Shown one piece after another: positions 14,696 to 23,404 of a stretch of 38,850 bases of DNA (position 1 is the first letter of the stretch; every line of letters begins with the position of its first letter). Source of the stretch: Microcaldota archaeon. Lineage in GTDB: Archaea > Micrarchaeota > Micrarchaeia > Anstonellales > Bilamarchaeaceae. The position numbers were made by a program, and so were the translations under genes. The DNA is taken from positions 1 through 38,850 of the forward strand of contig JAUWMC010000005.1 in NCBI GenBank assembly GCA_030613375.1, read 5' to 3'. A model generated the notes under the pieces. That model searched no databases. It saw nothing but the letters and a program-made list of their open reading frames with translations, and had not been told where the DNA came from.

Positions 14696-17600
14696 TGAAT
14701 AAAATGTTTTTGCTTTTGGCTTTCGGTGTTCTTTTGTATGTGCTTGCAGGGTGTATAATGCCCAAATACCAGTTTTGCTGCTTTGCCGATTCCGCATTTC
14801 CTGAAGATCCTAGTAATGCGGTATGCACTGGTTTAATTGAAGAGGGAGCCGAAGAAACAATCGAAGTTCTTTCTTGTGATGAAGAGACTTGGACATTCAT
14901 AACAGGTTTGGACCCAGAGAGTGGAGAACCAATAGAAGTGCCAGTATGTCCAAATATTGAAGTTAGTCCATGTACTTCCAATTGTTCTGGATTATTCTGT
15001 GGAAACTTTTTCTATGATCCGCGTCCCCCATATGGGATGACTCCCGGGGATGAATCCCATGCCCATTCGAGGGAGGCGGGGGAAGGTAACACAGCAGCCG
15101 TTACAAATGAGCCCATTGGGCTTTGGAAGGCAGAGTGCAGAATGCGTGCACTGGACCCGCTTTTTCTGAGAAACGTAGAAAATTCTGATGATGTTGTTAT
15201 GGGGACTTTCCGATTTGGAGTAGGAAGCTCTTTCCAGGATTTTGAGATGGCCCAGTATTACTTCCCAATTACTGACCAGGCATGTTACCTAAACCCGGGG
15301 GGGAGTGTGGATAGGTATATCGTTTATGCAGTTCCAAATCGCCTGGGTTATGGAACTCTTTGTGACAAGAGCGAAAATATTTATACCTGTACTGACGATT
15401 CAAACATACAATCGTATAACTATTTTGACTGTGCTTCACGATGCGCGCTTGGATATTATGGATATGAGCCAAAAATTGAACCCTTTAATCCGTATTTAAC
15501 ATATTACGAAAACAAAATAGTTGGAAATCCCTTTACATATGGGCCGTTAAGCTATCATTATGACCCAATAGATAACGATCAATTTATTTTCCCCCAAGCT
15601 AGGCCCAAAGTTGCTTCATATAGTGGGATATTGCCTTTGGATGACAATTACCTTACTGGCACAACATTATATGGCTCAGTTTTTGGGGAGCCGATCCTTA
15701 CTTTGGACCCGGATGGAAAAGGAGAATATTGCTTCTTTGAATTAATGGCAGAAAAAGGATCTGATCCGGATGCTACTAAGCAAGTTCCCTCCTTTAGCCG
15801 TACCATTCCTGGAGGGGATGAGGATACATATAGCTACGCCGATATGCACTTTTATCTGGATTGGAATGACGAGGGGGACCACAAAGCCCAAACAACATTC
15901 TTAACTGTCGAGCAGGACCCCCACAATATTTATCCCTGGCTTCTGGCCCACCATTCAGTGTATAATCCACAGTTTAAATTGGGGCACAGATTAGTCGATG
16001 GAACATCCAAAACTGGTGCAGAGTTTGAATGCTTGGGTGGCCAGGATTGCCTCTCAGGATATTGCAACAGTTTTGATTATGCACGAAGTGCGTGTGTAGG
16101 TGGAGATGGAGAAGATATCCTTTGTGATTGTTGGTCAGAAACAGGAAAAACAATGTGTATGGGCTCGGCTGCTGCAAAAATAGGTTCATGGGATGATTCA
16201 GGTGTGGATATAGAAGTTCCAATTGTGCTGGCAGCAGCAGTTGATTATACTGGATCAGGTTCCGGCTATTCAATTGCCAGTCTTCCTGCAATCGGCTCTG
16301 TTCGTACAGTTGAATTCCTCTATCTTGATGGTGACAATAAAGGCGAACCAATAGGGGATCTTGAAGGGAAAATTCCCCTTTTTATAATGCACATAGGTGG
16401 CCCAGGTACCGAGTGGACTGCCAGTGATGGATACAAGAGAGTAAGCCCGGATTACCTGAAGCGCAGTTTTGAGGAAATATTCGATAGTGGAAGTTCAGGC
16501 TACAAGGTATGGGGCCGTGCAAGAAGACTAATTAGCCCCTGCACCATTTTCCCAAAATCCTGGACCACAACCAACTGGTACTCGATTGGATATAGCGGCA
16601 CCACATACGTAACCTGCTGTGGTTCCACAAGTGATTGTTCTTATGATGGAGATGGAGATTATGATGGTGCAGATGACGTTTATGTGCGCTCGGCGATTAA
16701 TGAAGGGGAGCACGCTACACGTTTCGTAGAAAATTGTATGGAGGGATACAAGAAATATGTGCATGCATGCTATGAGCATGAAGCTGCAGATGCTAAAATG
16801 CTAGATATTCCAGGTTGGGATTATTCAGGAGGGGAAGTAAACCAGGAATTGGAAGATCATTGGTGGGAAGGAGGGAAGGGAGACGGAGGACTTTGCAATT
16901 ATATCTACCATATGAGTACTGATGATGCAAACCAGTTAACTGGTTACCAATGGAGTGGAGGCTCATTTTTCCCTATGGGAACAGGAGACGAGGATAAAGC
17001 CGAATCAGTCACATTTATTGCAATTGAGCCCCGCTGGGATGAGGATCTGGACCGCTGGGCATTTGGAAACTGCCTGCTTAATGAGCAAGGGAACGACCTT
17101 GAACTGCATGAATATGGAATATGTGAATCCTGCGGCTACCTTACTATGGCTAAACAGGAAATAACAGCATTGGATGAGCATGATTGGGACGACCCTGATT
17201 TGACTGAAATTTATGATGGTGAGCTGCAGGCCAACCGGCGCACTGGAAACATGTATTGTCCAGATATGGTAATCAAAACGCCATTGAGTTTCTTTGATTT
17301 GATTACTCTCGATTCAGAGAGTGCCATATATGCACTTTCTCCCTTTATGATGAACGGATATGTGCAGGTAGATTATGGAAGTTCACAATGGGGATCAGAA
17401 GTAGATTTTGATAAGTGTATTTATCCAAATGGGCGTGTAGTAGTTCATAATGAGGATACGTACGATATGACTACGTATAGAGGACTTCCAAACGTTCTTC
17501 CTGATGCGTATTATCTAACTAGCAAACTTGAGAGCATGATGAAGCGAAACATCCAGCCAGTGCTTTTTGCCACAGATAAGGATTTGTGGGATTCGAAAGT

Positions 17601-19128
17601 TGATATTCAGTCTCCTTCGGGGAACAAAGAGATTGAAGATGCATATCGTGTGGCAATACAGCTAGATAGTGGTGGGGACCCTCAATGGGCAACCGCCAAT
17701 TTCTTATTCGACCTGCTTGAGAGAAGGTCAGATGTATTCATCCTGGCTGAAGAATGTGATAATGAGGATGAAGGGGAGGAGTGCACATATTATGCAAAAG
17801 GGGGCGCTTTCCTCACAAATGTTGTTATGGATGGAGGTGCAGTAGTAATCGTTCCCCTTACTTATCCAGTTTATGGGGGGGGATCCTCTTTCATGGGAAT
17901 GTTTATCTTTGGGGATGAAGATGAAGAACTAGATCCGGACAAAATTTTCCAAAGTGAATATCTAGACAGGGGAAGAACTACCCGATTTCTATGCCCTAAT
18001 TGCATGATTGCTTTGGCTATTGGCTACCCGCCAACATATGTAGGGGGCATGATAGAGGGGGAGGACTTGGATGCGCTATTAGCTGAAACAGACCCGGGTG
18101 CATTTGATGTTGAATTGCGTTTAGAACAAATAGATGCTGCATTATCTAATCCCGAGGTAGCTGCATATGTGGATGTGCTTGCCCTCAATTTCGAGATGGA
18201 ATATGATGACGATTATTGCGATATAGATAATCAACAGGAACGTTTTGACGCTATTCTTGCTAACCTAACTTACCTTGGGAGAGAAACCCTCAAGCGCCAT
18301 GGAAAACCCATAATAATTACTGATTTGATAATCAAACGTAGCAGCACAGGGTGCTGGACTTCAGAATCTTCTGGAGATTTCATGGCATACTTGGGTGCCC
18401 ATAATGAAGAACTGGTAAGTTCGGGTTATTTAGGGTTAATGTACGGGAAGTGGGATTCGAATAACTTGGAGGGCAAAACTGGCATCAGGCACAGTGTTGA
18501 TAATGCGTACAAAAGAAGAGATGAATTTTATGCAGGGGTATTTACTGGAGCCAGGAACTTTGCAGGCCAAACCTTTCAAGTATTCTACACTGAAGTTGCT
18601 GCTACTCCAGAGTGCCCATGTATTCCATGTACTCTCGGAGACCCATCGTACCTCTGCAATGGTCGTTTTAGGGGCACCGGGCCTCGTTGCGAGGGGTATG
18701 AATCAGGTACCCCGGTCAAATGGCCGGATAATTGCATAACAACGGATGTTTGTACGATACTGCATTTCCCGAGCATAGGGCCAGATGCTGTAGCAAGTTG
18801 TGATCTCCTCTACAATAATGGCACAATCGACCAGATAGACTTTCCATTGGGGGATGTGATGGATAATCCAACTGCATACAGGGATGTAATTGCTTCATTG
18901 GACCTGGAGCTTCCCCTCTGCTTTGTAACAGGTTCGGAACGACTTCTTACATATTTCCGAAGTGAAGAAGTGGGATATATGCCAACCCCTATTCTATTTG
19001 ATAAAACTGGGGACCAGGAAACTATTTGCGACCCTATGCAGGACCTGACGGATTCTTTCTGTGGGTATTATCCCCCTATAACCGATTATAAGATGGAGTG
19101 TACTCTGGACCTTGATTCCGGTCCATAA
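14695..19128 (+). CDS. Giant (1477-residue) surface lipoprotein of the paralog operon
   Basis: A lipobox LAGC (Cys20) ends the signal peptide MNKMFLLLAFGVLLYVLAG; no later membrane helix is evident, so the whole protein should sit outside, held by lipid. It is cysteine-rich throughout, including C-T-S-N-C-S-G-L-F-C-G and CLGGQDCLSGYC. Residues about 945-1265 look different: strand-helix alternation with PVLFATDKDLW, CMIALAIGYPP, VDVLALNFEMEYDDD (about 1159-1173) and GKPIIITDL (1203-1211), reminiscent of a glycoside-hydrolase-like TIM barrel with acidic residues at strand ends. That is pattern reading, not proof. The start overlaps the P6 stop, so it is made with the six membrane proteins. It could be an adhesin, an enzyme acting on a surface polymer, or the outer part of the membrane complex. 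Confidence 0.75.
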   Translation: MNKMFLLLAFGVLLYVLAGCIMPKYQFCCFADSAFPEDPSNAVCTGLIEEGAEETIEVLSCDEETWTFITGLDPESGEPIEVPVCPNIEVSPCTSNCSGLFCGNFFYDPRPPYGMTPGDESHAHSREAGEGNTAAVTNEPIGLWKAECRMRALDPLFLRNVENSDDVVMGTFRFGVGSSFQDFEMAQYYFPITDQACYLNPGGSVDRYIVYAVPNRLGYGTLCDKSENIYTCTDDSNIQSYNYFDCASRCALGYYGYEPKIEPFNPYLTYYENKIVGNPFTYGPLSYHYDPIDNDQFIFPQARPKVASYSGILPLDDNYLTGTTLYGSVFGEPILTLDPDGKGEYCFFELMAEKGSDPDATKQVPSFSRTIPGGDEDTYSYADMHFYLDWNDEGDHKAQTTFLTVEQDPHNIYPWLLAHHSVYNPQFKLGHRLVDGTSKTGAEFECLGGQDCLSGYCNSFDYARSACVGGDGEDILCDCWSETGKTMCMGSAAAKIGSWDDSGVDIEVPIVLAAAVDYTGSGSGYSIASLPAIGSVRTVEFLYLDGDNKGEPIGDLEGKIPLFIMHIGGPGTEWTASDGYKRVSPDYLKRSFEEIFDSGSSGYKVWGRARRLISPCTIFPKSWTTTNWYSIGYSGTTYVTCCGSTSDCSYDGDGDYDGADDVYVRSAINEGEHATRFVENCMEGYKKYVHACYEHEAADAKMLDIPGWDYSGGEVNQELEDHWWEGGKGDGGLCNYIYHMSTDDANQLTGYQWSGGSFFPMGTGDEDKAESVTFIAIEPRWDEDLDRWAFGNCLLNEQGNDLELHEYGICESCGYLTMAKQEITALDEHDWDDPDLTEIYDGELQANRRTGNMYCPDMVIKTPLSFFDLITLDSESAIYALSPFMMNGYVQVDYGSSQWGSEVDFDKCIYPNGRVVVHNEDTYDMTTYRGLPNVLPDAYYLTSKLESMMKRNIQPVLFATDKDLWDSKVDIQSPSGNKEIEDAYRVAIQLDSGGDPQWATANFLFDLLERRSDVFILAEECDNEDEGEECTYYAKGGAFLTNVVMDGGAVVIVPLTYPVYGGGSSFMGMFIFGDEDEELDPDKIFQSEYLDRGRTTRFLCPNCMIALAIGYPPTYVGGMIEGEDLDALLAETDPGAFDVELRLEQIDAALSNPEVAAYVDVLALNFEMEYDDDYCDIDNQQERFDAILANLTYLGRETLKRHGKPIIITDLIIKRSSTGCWTSESSGDFMAYLGAHNEELVSSGYLGLMYGKWDSNNLEGKTGIRHSVDNAYKRRDEFYAGVFTGARNFAGQTFQVFYTEVAATPECPCIPCTLGDPSYLCNGRFRGTGPRCEGYESGTPVKWPDNCITTDVCTILHFPSIGPDAVASCDLLYNNGTIDQIDFPLGDVMDNPTAYRDVIASLDLELPLCFVTGSERLLTYFRSEEVGYMPTPILFDKTGDQETICDPMQDLTDSFCGYYPPITDYKMECTLDLDSGP

Positions 19129-19146
19129 GTTTTTCTTTTTTTTATT
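19129..19146 (+). terminator. Oligo-T terminator after the paralog operon
   Basis: Two T-rich runs (TTTTTC then nine or more T) follow the stop codon immediately, as in archaeal intrinsic termination. A new TATA box begins a few bases later. Confidence 0.5.
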
Positions 19147-19153
19147 GATATCC

Positions 19154-19163
19154 TTTAAATATA
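19154..19163 (+). promoter_or_regulatory. TATA box of the 1285-residue protein gene
   Basis: TTTAAATATA lies about 20-23 nt before the ATG at 19177, and slightly better spaced for the ATG at 19183, indicating a leaderless message separate from the preceding operon. Confidence 0.5.
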
Positions 19164-19176
19164 CTAGCATAGAATC

Positions 19177-22100
19177 ATGTCTATGGACCGGAACAGCTCA
19201 TTAGCCGGAGGAGGAGCAATACTCCTTATTCTTTTAATTCTTTTTCTTTTTGCGGGAGGAGGAGAAGGCACGTGTTCTGGGGATGCTGATTGTTCGGAAG
19301 GAGAAGTTTGTGGACCTGAAGGAACATGTACTTCTGGAGGGGGAATAGGTGCTCCATGTGAAGGGGATGATGAGTGTGATGAAGGCCTAATCTGTGTGGA
19401 CGGTTTTTGTACTGAGTCTGAGGAGGGAGATGGAACCTGCACAACCAGCGAAGATTGCCCTTCCGGCCAAATATGCATTGATGGATTTTGTTTTGAAGAT
19501 GAGGGAGGGGGAATAGGTGATCCTTGTGAAGGGGATGATGATTGTGATGAAGGCCTAATCTGTGTGGACGGTTTTTGTACTGAGTCTGAAGAGGGAGATG
19601 GAACCTGCACAACAGATGAAGATTGCCCTCTTGGGCAGATCTGTGTTGATGGGTCCTGTACAGATGAGGATGGAATAGGACCAGAAGAGTGCATTGAGTG
19701 CCCATGTATCCTTCCACATGTTTGTGTAGGTGGCTGTTGTGTATTTGACCCTGATTTAATAGATGTCATCCCAGTATTATGTGAGCCGTGTGAAGAGGAC
19801 AGTGATTGTGAAAACCCAGGGGATTTTTGCATAGATAATTGTTGCATTTTCCCAGAAATTACTATTCCAGGGGTTAGCGGTTTTGGTCCGGGGAGCATAA
19901 GCTTTAAGGAGGAGTCATATTGTGATGGCTGTCCAGAAGAAGATTCTTTAGTTACCTTGATGTTTTTGGGTATGGACCTTGAAGGAAAAGAGATGAGGAA
20001 TACTCTTATTGCTGAAATGGATGACAAATCCAGGGAAACTGTGGAAGATGCAACTGTCTTTATTACAATTACTGCAAGTGACCTTTCAAGTGTTTATATC
20101 TGCAGGACTCTTACTGATTCAGATGGAACTGCCAGATATAATTATTCTGATGACAATGTATGTAAGGATGTTGGATGCAATCTCAAATTTACTTTTTGCT
20201 GTGCGGATGTGAGTGAAGGCTGTCTTATTCCTATTTGTTTGGGAGGGGACAGTGGAGTAGAGGAATATACTGATGTTCCTGAGTGTGTGCCCAGTGGGCT
20301 AACCTGGCCCGAGAAAGCAAAAATTGATGGGTCAACTACGTTACCAAATGGGGACCCAATTTACCTTTATCCTGCAATTAATGATGTTTCTATTCCACCC
20401 GAACCCAAGATCATTGGGGGAGCATTTACATTTGAACTTTGTTTGCCAGTTATGGTAATTTTTGGCTTGCTTGCTGCAGCAATGTTCATTAGCGGACGAA
20501 ATCCTCTACAGATGTTTTCACTTTATAATCCCCGCTTTAAGCGAGCCCCACAGAGGGCATTGAGGGCCAGGGGAATGAACTGGAATATTAGTTCGATCAT
20601 AAGCTCAGTTTCTAGTGCTGCCAAGGGAGTTGGAAAAACCAGTGAAGGGAGAACCCTCAAGGACAAGGCCAAAGGGCTCAAGGGAATGAAAGGAAAAATG
20701 AAGGACATCAAATCTATGGGGAGGTCTATTAAGGGAGGAAACATAAGTGCAGTTCCAAAAGCTACAAAAGGAACGGGCCTCAAAGGAAAAGGGACAGAAA
20801 CAACTGGTGGAAAAGCAGGCACGGGCGATTCCAGAGCTTCAATCGAATCTATCAAAGGCCCCATGGATGTTGTAGCTTCCGGGGCACATGCTGGTTTTGG
20901 GGGGTTCATAAAAGCCTTTGGGGCTGAATTCGGAAGCGCATTGCTGGGGAAGCTCTTGGGTGGAAGCGGACTTACCAGTTGGATTGTTTATGGGGGAGGA
21001 AGCTTCAAAGGGACCAAAAAATTAATTACTGAAAAACTGCAAGCTAGCTATGCACCAACACTTACGAAAGAACTGGCACTTCTGGAAAAAGATATTGGAT
21101 TTACAGTAACTGCGGTAACGAATGAAGATGGGAAGATAATCGGCTATACTGCCAGCTATAATGCCATGAATGAAGAAGGAACTCCTCGCATTGAGGTAGG
21201 CACTAACGAAGAGCCAGCCTCATTAAGCACAGTGATTGCAGCATATGAGGGCGTTGTGGAACCAGTTGAGATGGCAGAATCAATCTCTGCTAAGAGGGCA
21301 GCTGCAGCAGCTATTGTAGCGGGAGGTCCCCTTCACGAGGGAATACAAGCCACAATTGAAGATGGCAGTAGAACATTTGGAATTCCCAAAGATGAAGCAG
21401 GGACCCTCTCTTCCTTGGATGCTGAGGCCAAACTCCATCACCAAACACCAACTGAAGACGTCCCCGGAATTCTCCTAAGTTCGGATGATCTCAAGAATGA
21501 TGTTGGAAAACCAGTAACGGATAATCCTGCAGTAGATAAATGGGTGAATAATCTAGAAACAAAAGTAGCTCAGGGAACACTTACTTCTGATGACCTGAAA
21601 GCAGCTACCGAGATCTTTAATAGAGCTTCCCAGGACCTGGGTGCAGGCGTACTTGCCCAAAATGAAAACTTATCTAAATTGGGAGGAGTTATTGTTGATG
21701 GGTCCAAATCACTTTTGGATTCTGCTCCCCCTGCAGGCAGGTCCGAAGCACTTGAACAGGCTATGTATTCCCAGGCAAGTGTAGCAAATACAGGAATTAA
21801 AGCATTGGATGAGGGGGCCGGGGGCAGCTTGGTTAATGTATCAATGCCTGCTCTAGGGGATAGTTATTCCCAAGCAGACCAGATGGTTCTGAATCAGGAG
21901 AAAGGAACTACAGCTACCCTCTCGGAAATGACTTCCAACTTTGGTGAGGCAACTCCAGAGTCACATAACTCATTTGTGGAGATTAATCGCACAATTGATG
22001 ATGGGATAATTGCCCATGAACAGTTTAAACTTCAAAATGGCTTAGATGATGGAACCAGCCAAACAGCTGATTATCTGCTTAATGAGGTGGACAGGTTTAA

Positions 22101-23034
22101 GCAGGCACCTCCGGGCTATGAAACTCCGTATTCTGGTCCCTTTGCAAAAGAGCAAAAACCAGGATCAGATTATGAAAAGGCACGCGCAGCCGAGATGATT
22201 CGCCAGCTGGATCCTGCGTCTGCTGCTAACCCATTTAACCCAATGGGCCCGGAAAGTGCAGGGAGTAACCAGCTTAAGCCCGGAACCAAGGCATATGAAA
22301 AGAATCAGGATGTATATAATCAATATGCGATACAAGCTCAGGATGCAGCTACAACTGCGATTGCAAACCGAGACCTAGGATCCCAACTTTCAGATAATGT
22401 GAGCCCAATAGCCCCAGTTAACATGGCAGATTCCCAAGCTGTTGAGAGATATTCTGAACAAAATTTCATTTCTCCCCAAGAACTCTATGACACATATGCG
22501 CCCAAAGCAGAAGTAAATTATGCTGATGTGCATAATAAGGCACTGGATGAAGCCACTACACTAGTTGATCCTCTTCGAGATAGTTACAAACCACCTAGCG
22601 ATACAGGTCAAACAGCAGAGCAGAGGATGGTCGCATACAAGGACTTAGAGGAAAAAATAGATCCATATAGAGGCTTGCTTGCTGGAACTCCCTCTCTTGG
22701 AGGTGGAAGAGAATCCGCATTAACTAATCTGTATCTAGCTATGGACGGATCTCCAAATAATCCAAAATCAATGAACAAATCAAATACTGCAGAGCTAAAC
22801 CGTGTTGCCAAACAAAGAAGGGAATATGGTGTTGGAAAGGGAAAAACATATGGTGAAAGAATTCAAAATGATGTTTCCAATGCCATGGCCCAGCATGCGA
22901 AGCGGGGAGATGAGATAAAGACACGGGCAAAAAAAGCCAGAAACAAAGAAAAACAAATGCTGGATCAGAGACGTAACCAGACAGCAAGAAAAAAGAAGAA
23001 AAAGCCAAGAAAGCCAAGGGGACCCAACCCCTAA
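19177..23034 (+). CDS. Giant (1285-residue) membrane protein: cysteine-rich outside, large cytoplasmic domain
   Basis: An N-terminal hydrophobic segment (about residues 9-28) is followed by disulfide-rich repeats (about 32-225) of the form C-x(5)-C-x(3,4)-G-x-x-C-x-x-G-x-C, similar to dickkopf/EGF-like knots. A beta-rich domain (about 230-400) with V-T-L-M-F-L-G and D-A-T-V-F-I-T-I-T follows. A membrane helix lies at about 420-442 (L-C-L-P-V-M-V-I-F-G-L-L). The remaining 840 residues should be cytoplasmic: a Lys/Gly-rich stretch, a glycine-rich hydrophobic segment near 560-610, a long helical Ala/Glu/Asp-rich region, and a very basic tail (K-K-K-K-K-P-R-K-P-R). No known enzyme motif is seen. 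Position and size suggest it links an outer sensor or adhesin to the inside of the paralog complex. A 56-codon repeat shows recent duplication. Confidence 0.75.
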   Translation: MSMDRNSSLAGGGAILLILLILFLFAGGGEGTCSGDADCSEGEVCGPEGTCTSGGGIGAPCEGDDECDEGLICVDGFCTESEEGDGTCTTSEDCPSGQICIDGFCFEDEGGGIGDPCEGDDDCDEGLICVDGFCTESEEGDGTCTTDEDCPLGQICVDGSCTDEDGIGPEECIECPCILPHVCVGGCCVFDPDLIDVIPVLCEPCEEDSDCENPGDFCIDNCCIFPEITIPGVSGFGPGSISFKEESYCDGCPEEDSLVTLMFLGMDLEGKEMRNTLIAEMDDKSRETVEDATVFITITASDLSSVYICRTLTDSDGTARYNYSDDNVCKDVGCNLKFTFCCADVSEGCLIPICLGGDSGVEEYTDVPECVPSGLTWPEKAKIDGSTTLPNGDPIYLYPAINDVSIPPEPKIIGGAFTFELCLPVMVIFGLLAAAMFISGRNPLQMFSLYNPRFKRAPQRALRARGMNWNISSIISSVSSAAKGVGKTSEGRTLKDKAKGLKGMKGKMKDIKSMGRSIKGGNISAVPKATKGTGLKGKGTETTGGKAGTGDSRASIESIKGPMDVVASGAHAGFGGFIKAFGAEFGSALLGKLLGGSGLTSWIVYGGGSFKGTKKLITEKLQASYAPTLTKELALLEKDIGFTVTAVTNEDGKIIGYTASYNAMNEEGTPRIEVGTNEEPASLSTVIAAYEGVVEPVEMAESISAKRAAAAAIVAGGPLHEGIQATIEDGSRTFGIPKDEAGTLSSLDAEAKLHHQTPTEDVPGILLSSDDLKNDVGKPVTDNPAVDKWVNNLETKVAQGTLTSDDLKAATEIFNRASQDLGAGVLAQNENLSKLGGVIVDGSKSLLDSAPPAGRSEALEQAMYSQASVANTGIKALDEGAGGSLVNVSMPALGDSYSQADQMVLNQEKGTTATLSEMTSNFGEATPESHNSFVEINRTIDDGIIAHEQFKLQNGLDDGTSQTADYLLNEVDRFKQAPPGYETPYSGPFAKEQKPGSDYEKARAAEMIRQLDPASAANPFNPMGPESAGSNQLKPGTKAYEKNQDVYNQYAIQAQDAATTAIANRDLGSQLSDNVSPIAPVNMADSQAVERYSEQNFISPQELYDTYAPKAEVNYADVHNKALDEATTLVDPLRDSYKPPSDTGQTAEQRMVAYKDLEEKIDPYRGLLAGTPSLGGGRESALTNLYLAMDGSPNNPKSMNKSNTAELNRVAKQRREYGVGKGKTYGERIQNDVSNAMAQHAKRGDEIKTRAKKARNKEKQMLDQRRNQTARKKKKKPRKPRGPNP
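19338..19673 (+). repeat. 168-bp tandem duplication within the cysteine-rich repeats
   Basis: Unit 1 (19338-19505) and unit 2 (19506-19673) are closely similar at DNA level, with a nearly identical core around GGCCTAATCTGTGTGGACGG and divergence towards the 3' end. The period is exactly 56 codons, so the frame is kept. Confidence 0.85.
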
Positions 23035-23044
23035 GTGATTCTTT

Positions 23045-23359
23045 ATGAAAAAAACAACAAAGCCCTTCAAACGACTGAAGCGCCACCTAACTTCAGAAAA
23101 CCTCTGGCTCCCAATAATGTCCATAATCCGAAAAGATGGGGAAGCTTACGCATATGCTCTTCCTGAAGAGATGGAAAGAAGGTTTGGGTTCAAGTGCAGC
23201 CGCGTAATGGTCTACATTGTATTGCACATGCTGGAAGGACAGAAGCTTATCCAGTCTTCGGAAAAAGGAAGGAGAAAATACTACAAATTAACTAAATCTG
23301 GAAGCGATACCCTCGATGACGCAAAGAAATACCTCAAAATGATCTCGTCGTCGCTCTGA
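23045..23359 (+). CDS. PadR-like winged-helix regulator
   Basis: 104 residues. The N-terminal helices, a recognition region with F-K-C-S-R-V-M-V-Y-I-V-L-H-M-L-E, and the wing with S-S-E-K-G-R-R-K-Y-Y-K-L-T-K-S-G fit the PadR family winged helix-turn-helix; the last helix would serve dimerisation. It starts 10 nt after the giant membrane protein and has no obvious promoter of its own, so it is probably read from the same message. Small stand-alone PadR proteins are usually repressors of neighbouring genes; autoregulation of the surface-protein cluster is the natural hypothesis but nothing in the sequence shows the operator. Confidence 0.75.
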   Translation: MKKTTKPFKRLKRHLTSENLWLPIMSIIRKDGEAYAYALPEEMERRFGFKCSRVMVYIVLHMLEGQKLIQSSEKGRRKYYKLTKSGSDTLDDAKKYLKMISSSL

Positions 23360-23374
23360 ACGCGCGCCTGTGCT

Positions 23375-23384
23375 ATTTTTAAAC
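23375..23384 (+). promoter_or_regulatory. TATA-like box before the propeller lipoprotein
   Basis: A TTTTTAAACC stretch lies about 25 nt before the ATG at 23405 and supports that start over an in-frame TTG at 23390. Confidence 0.4.
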
Positions 23385-23404
23385 CTTTTTTGCATTACTC
23401 CTTC

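Noticed and set aside
19164-20027. Long Ser/Pro/Gln-rich minus-strand frame opposite the cysteine-rich repeats
   Set aside because: Mirror of a repetitive coding region; no promoter or Shine-Dalgarno, and the plus frame has signal, domains and conserved repeats.
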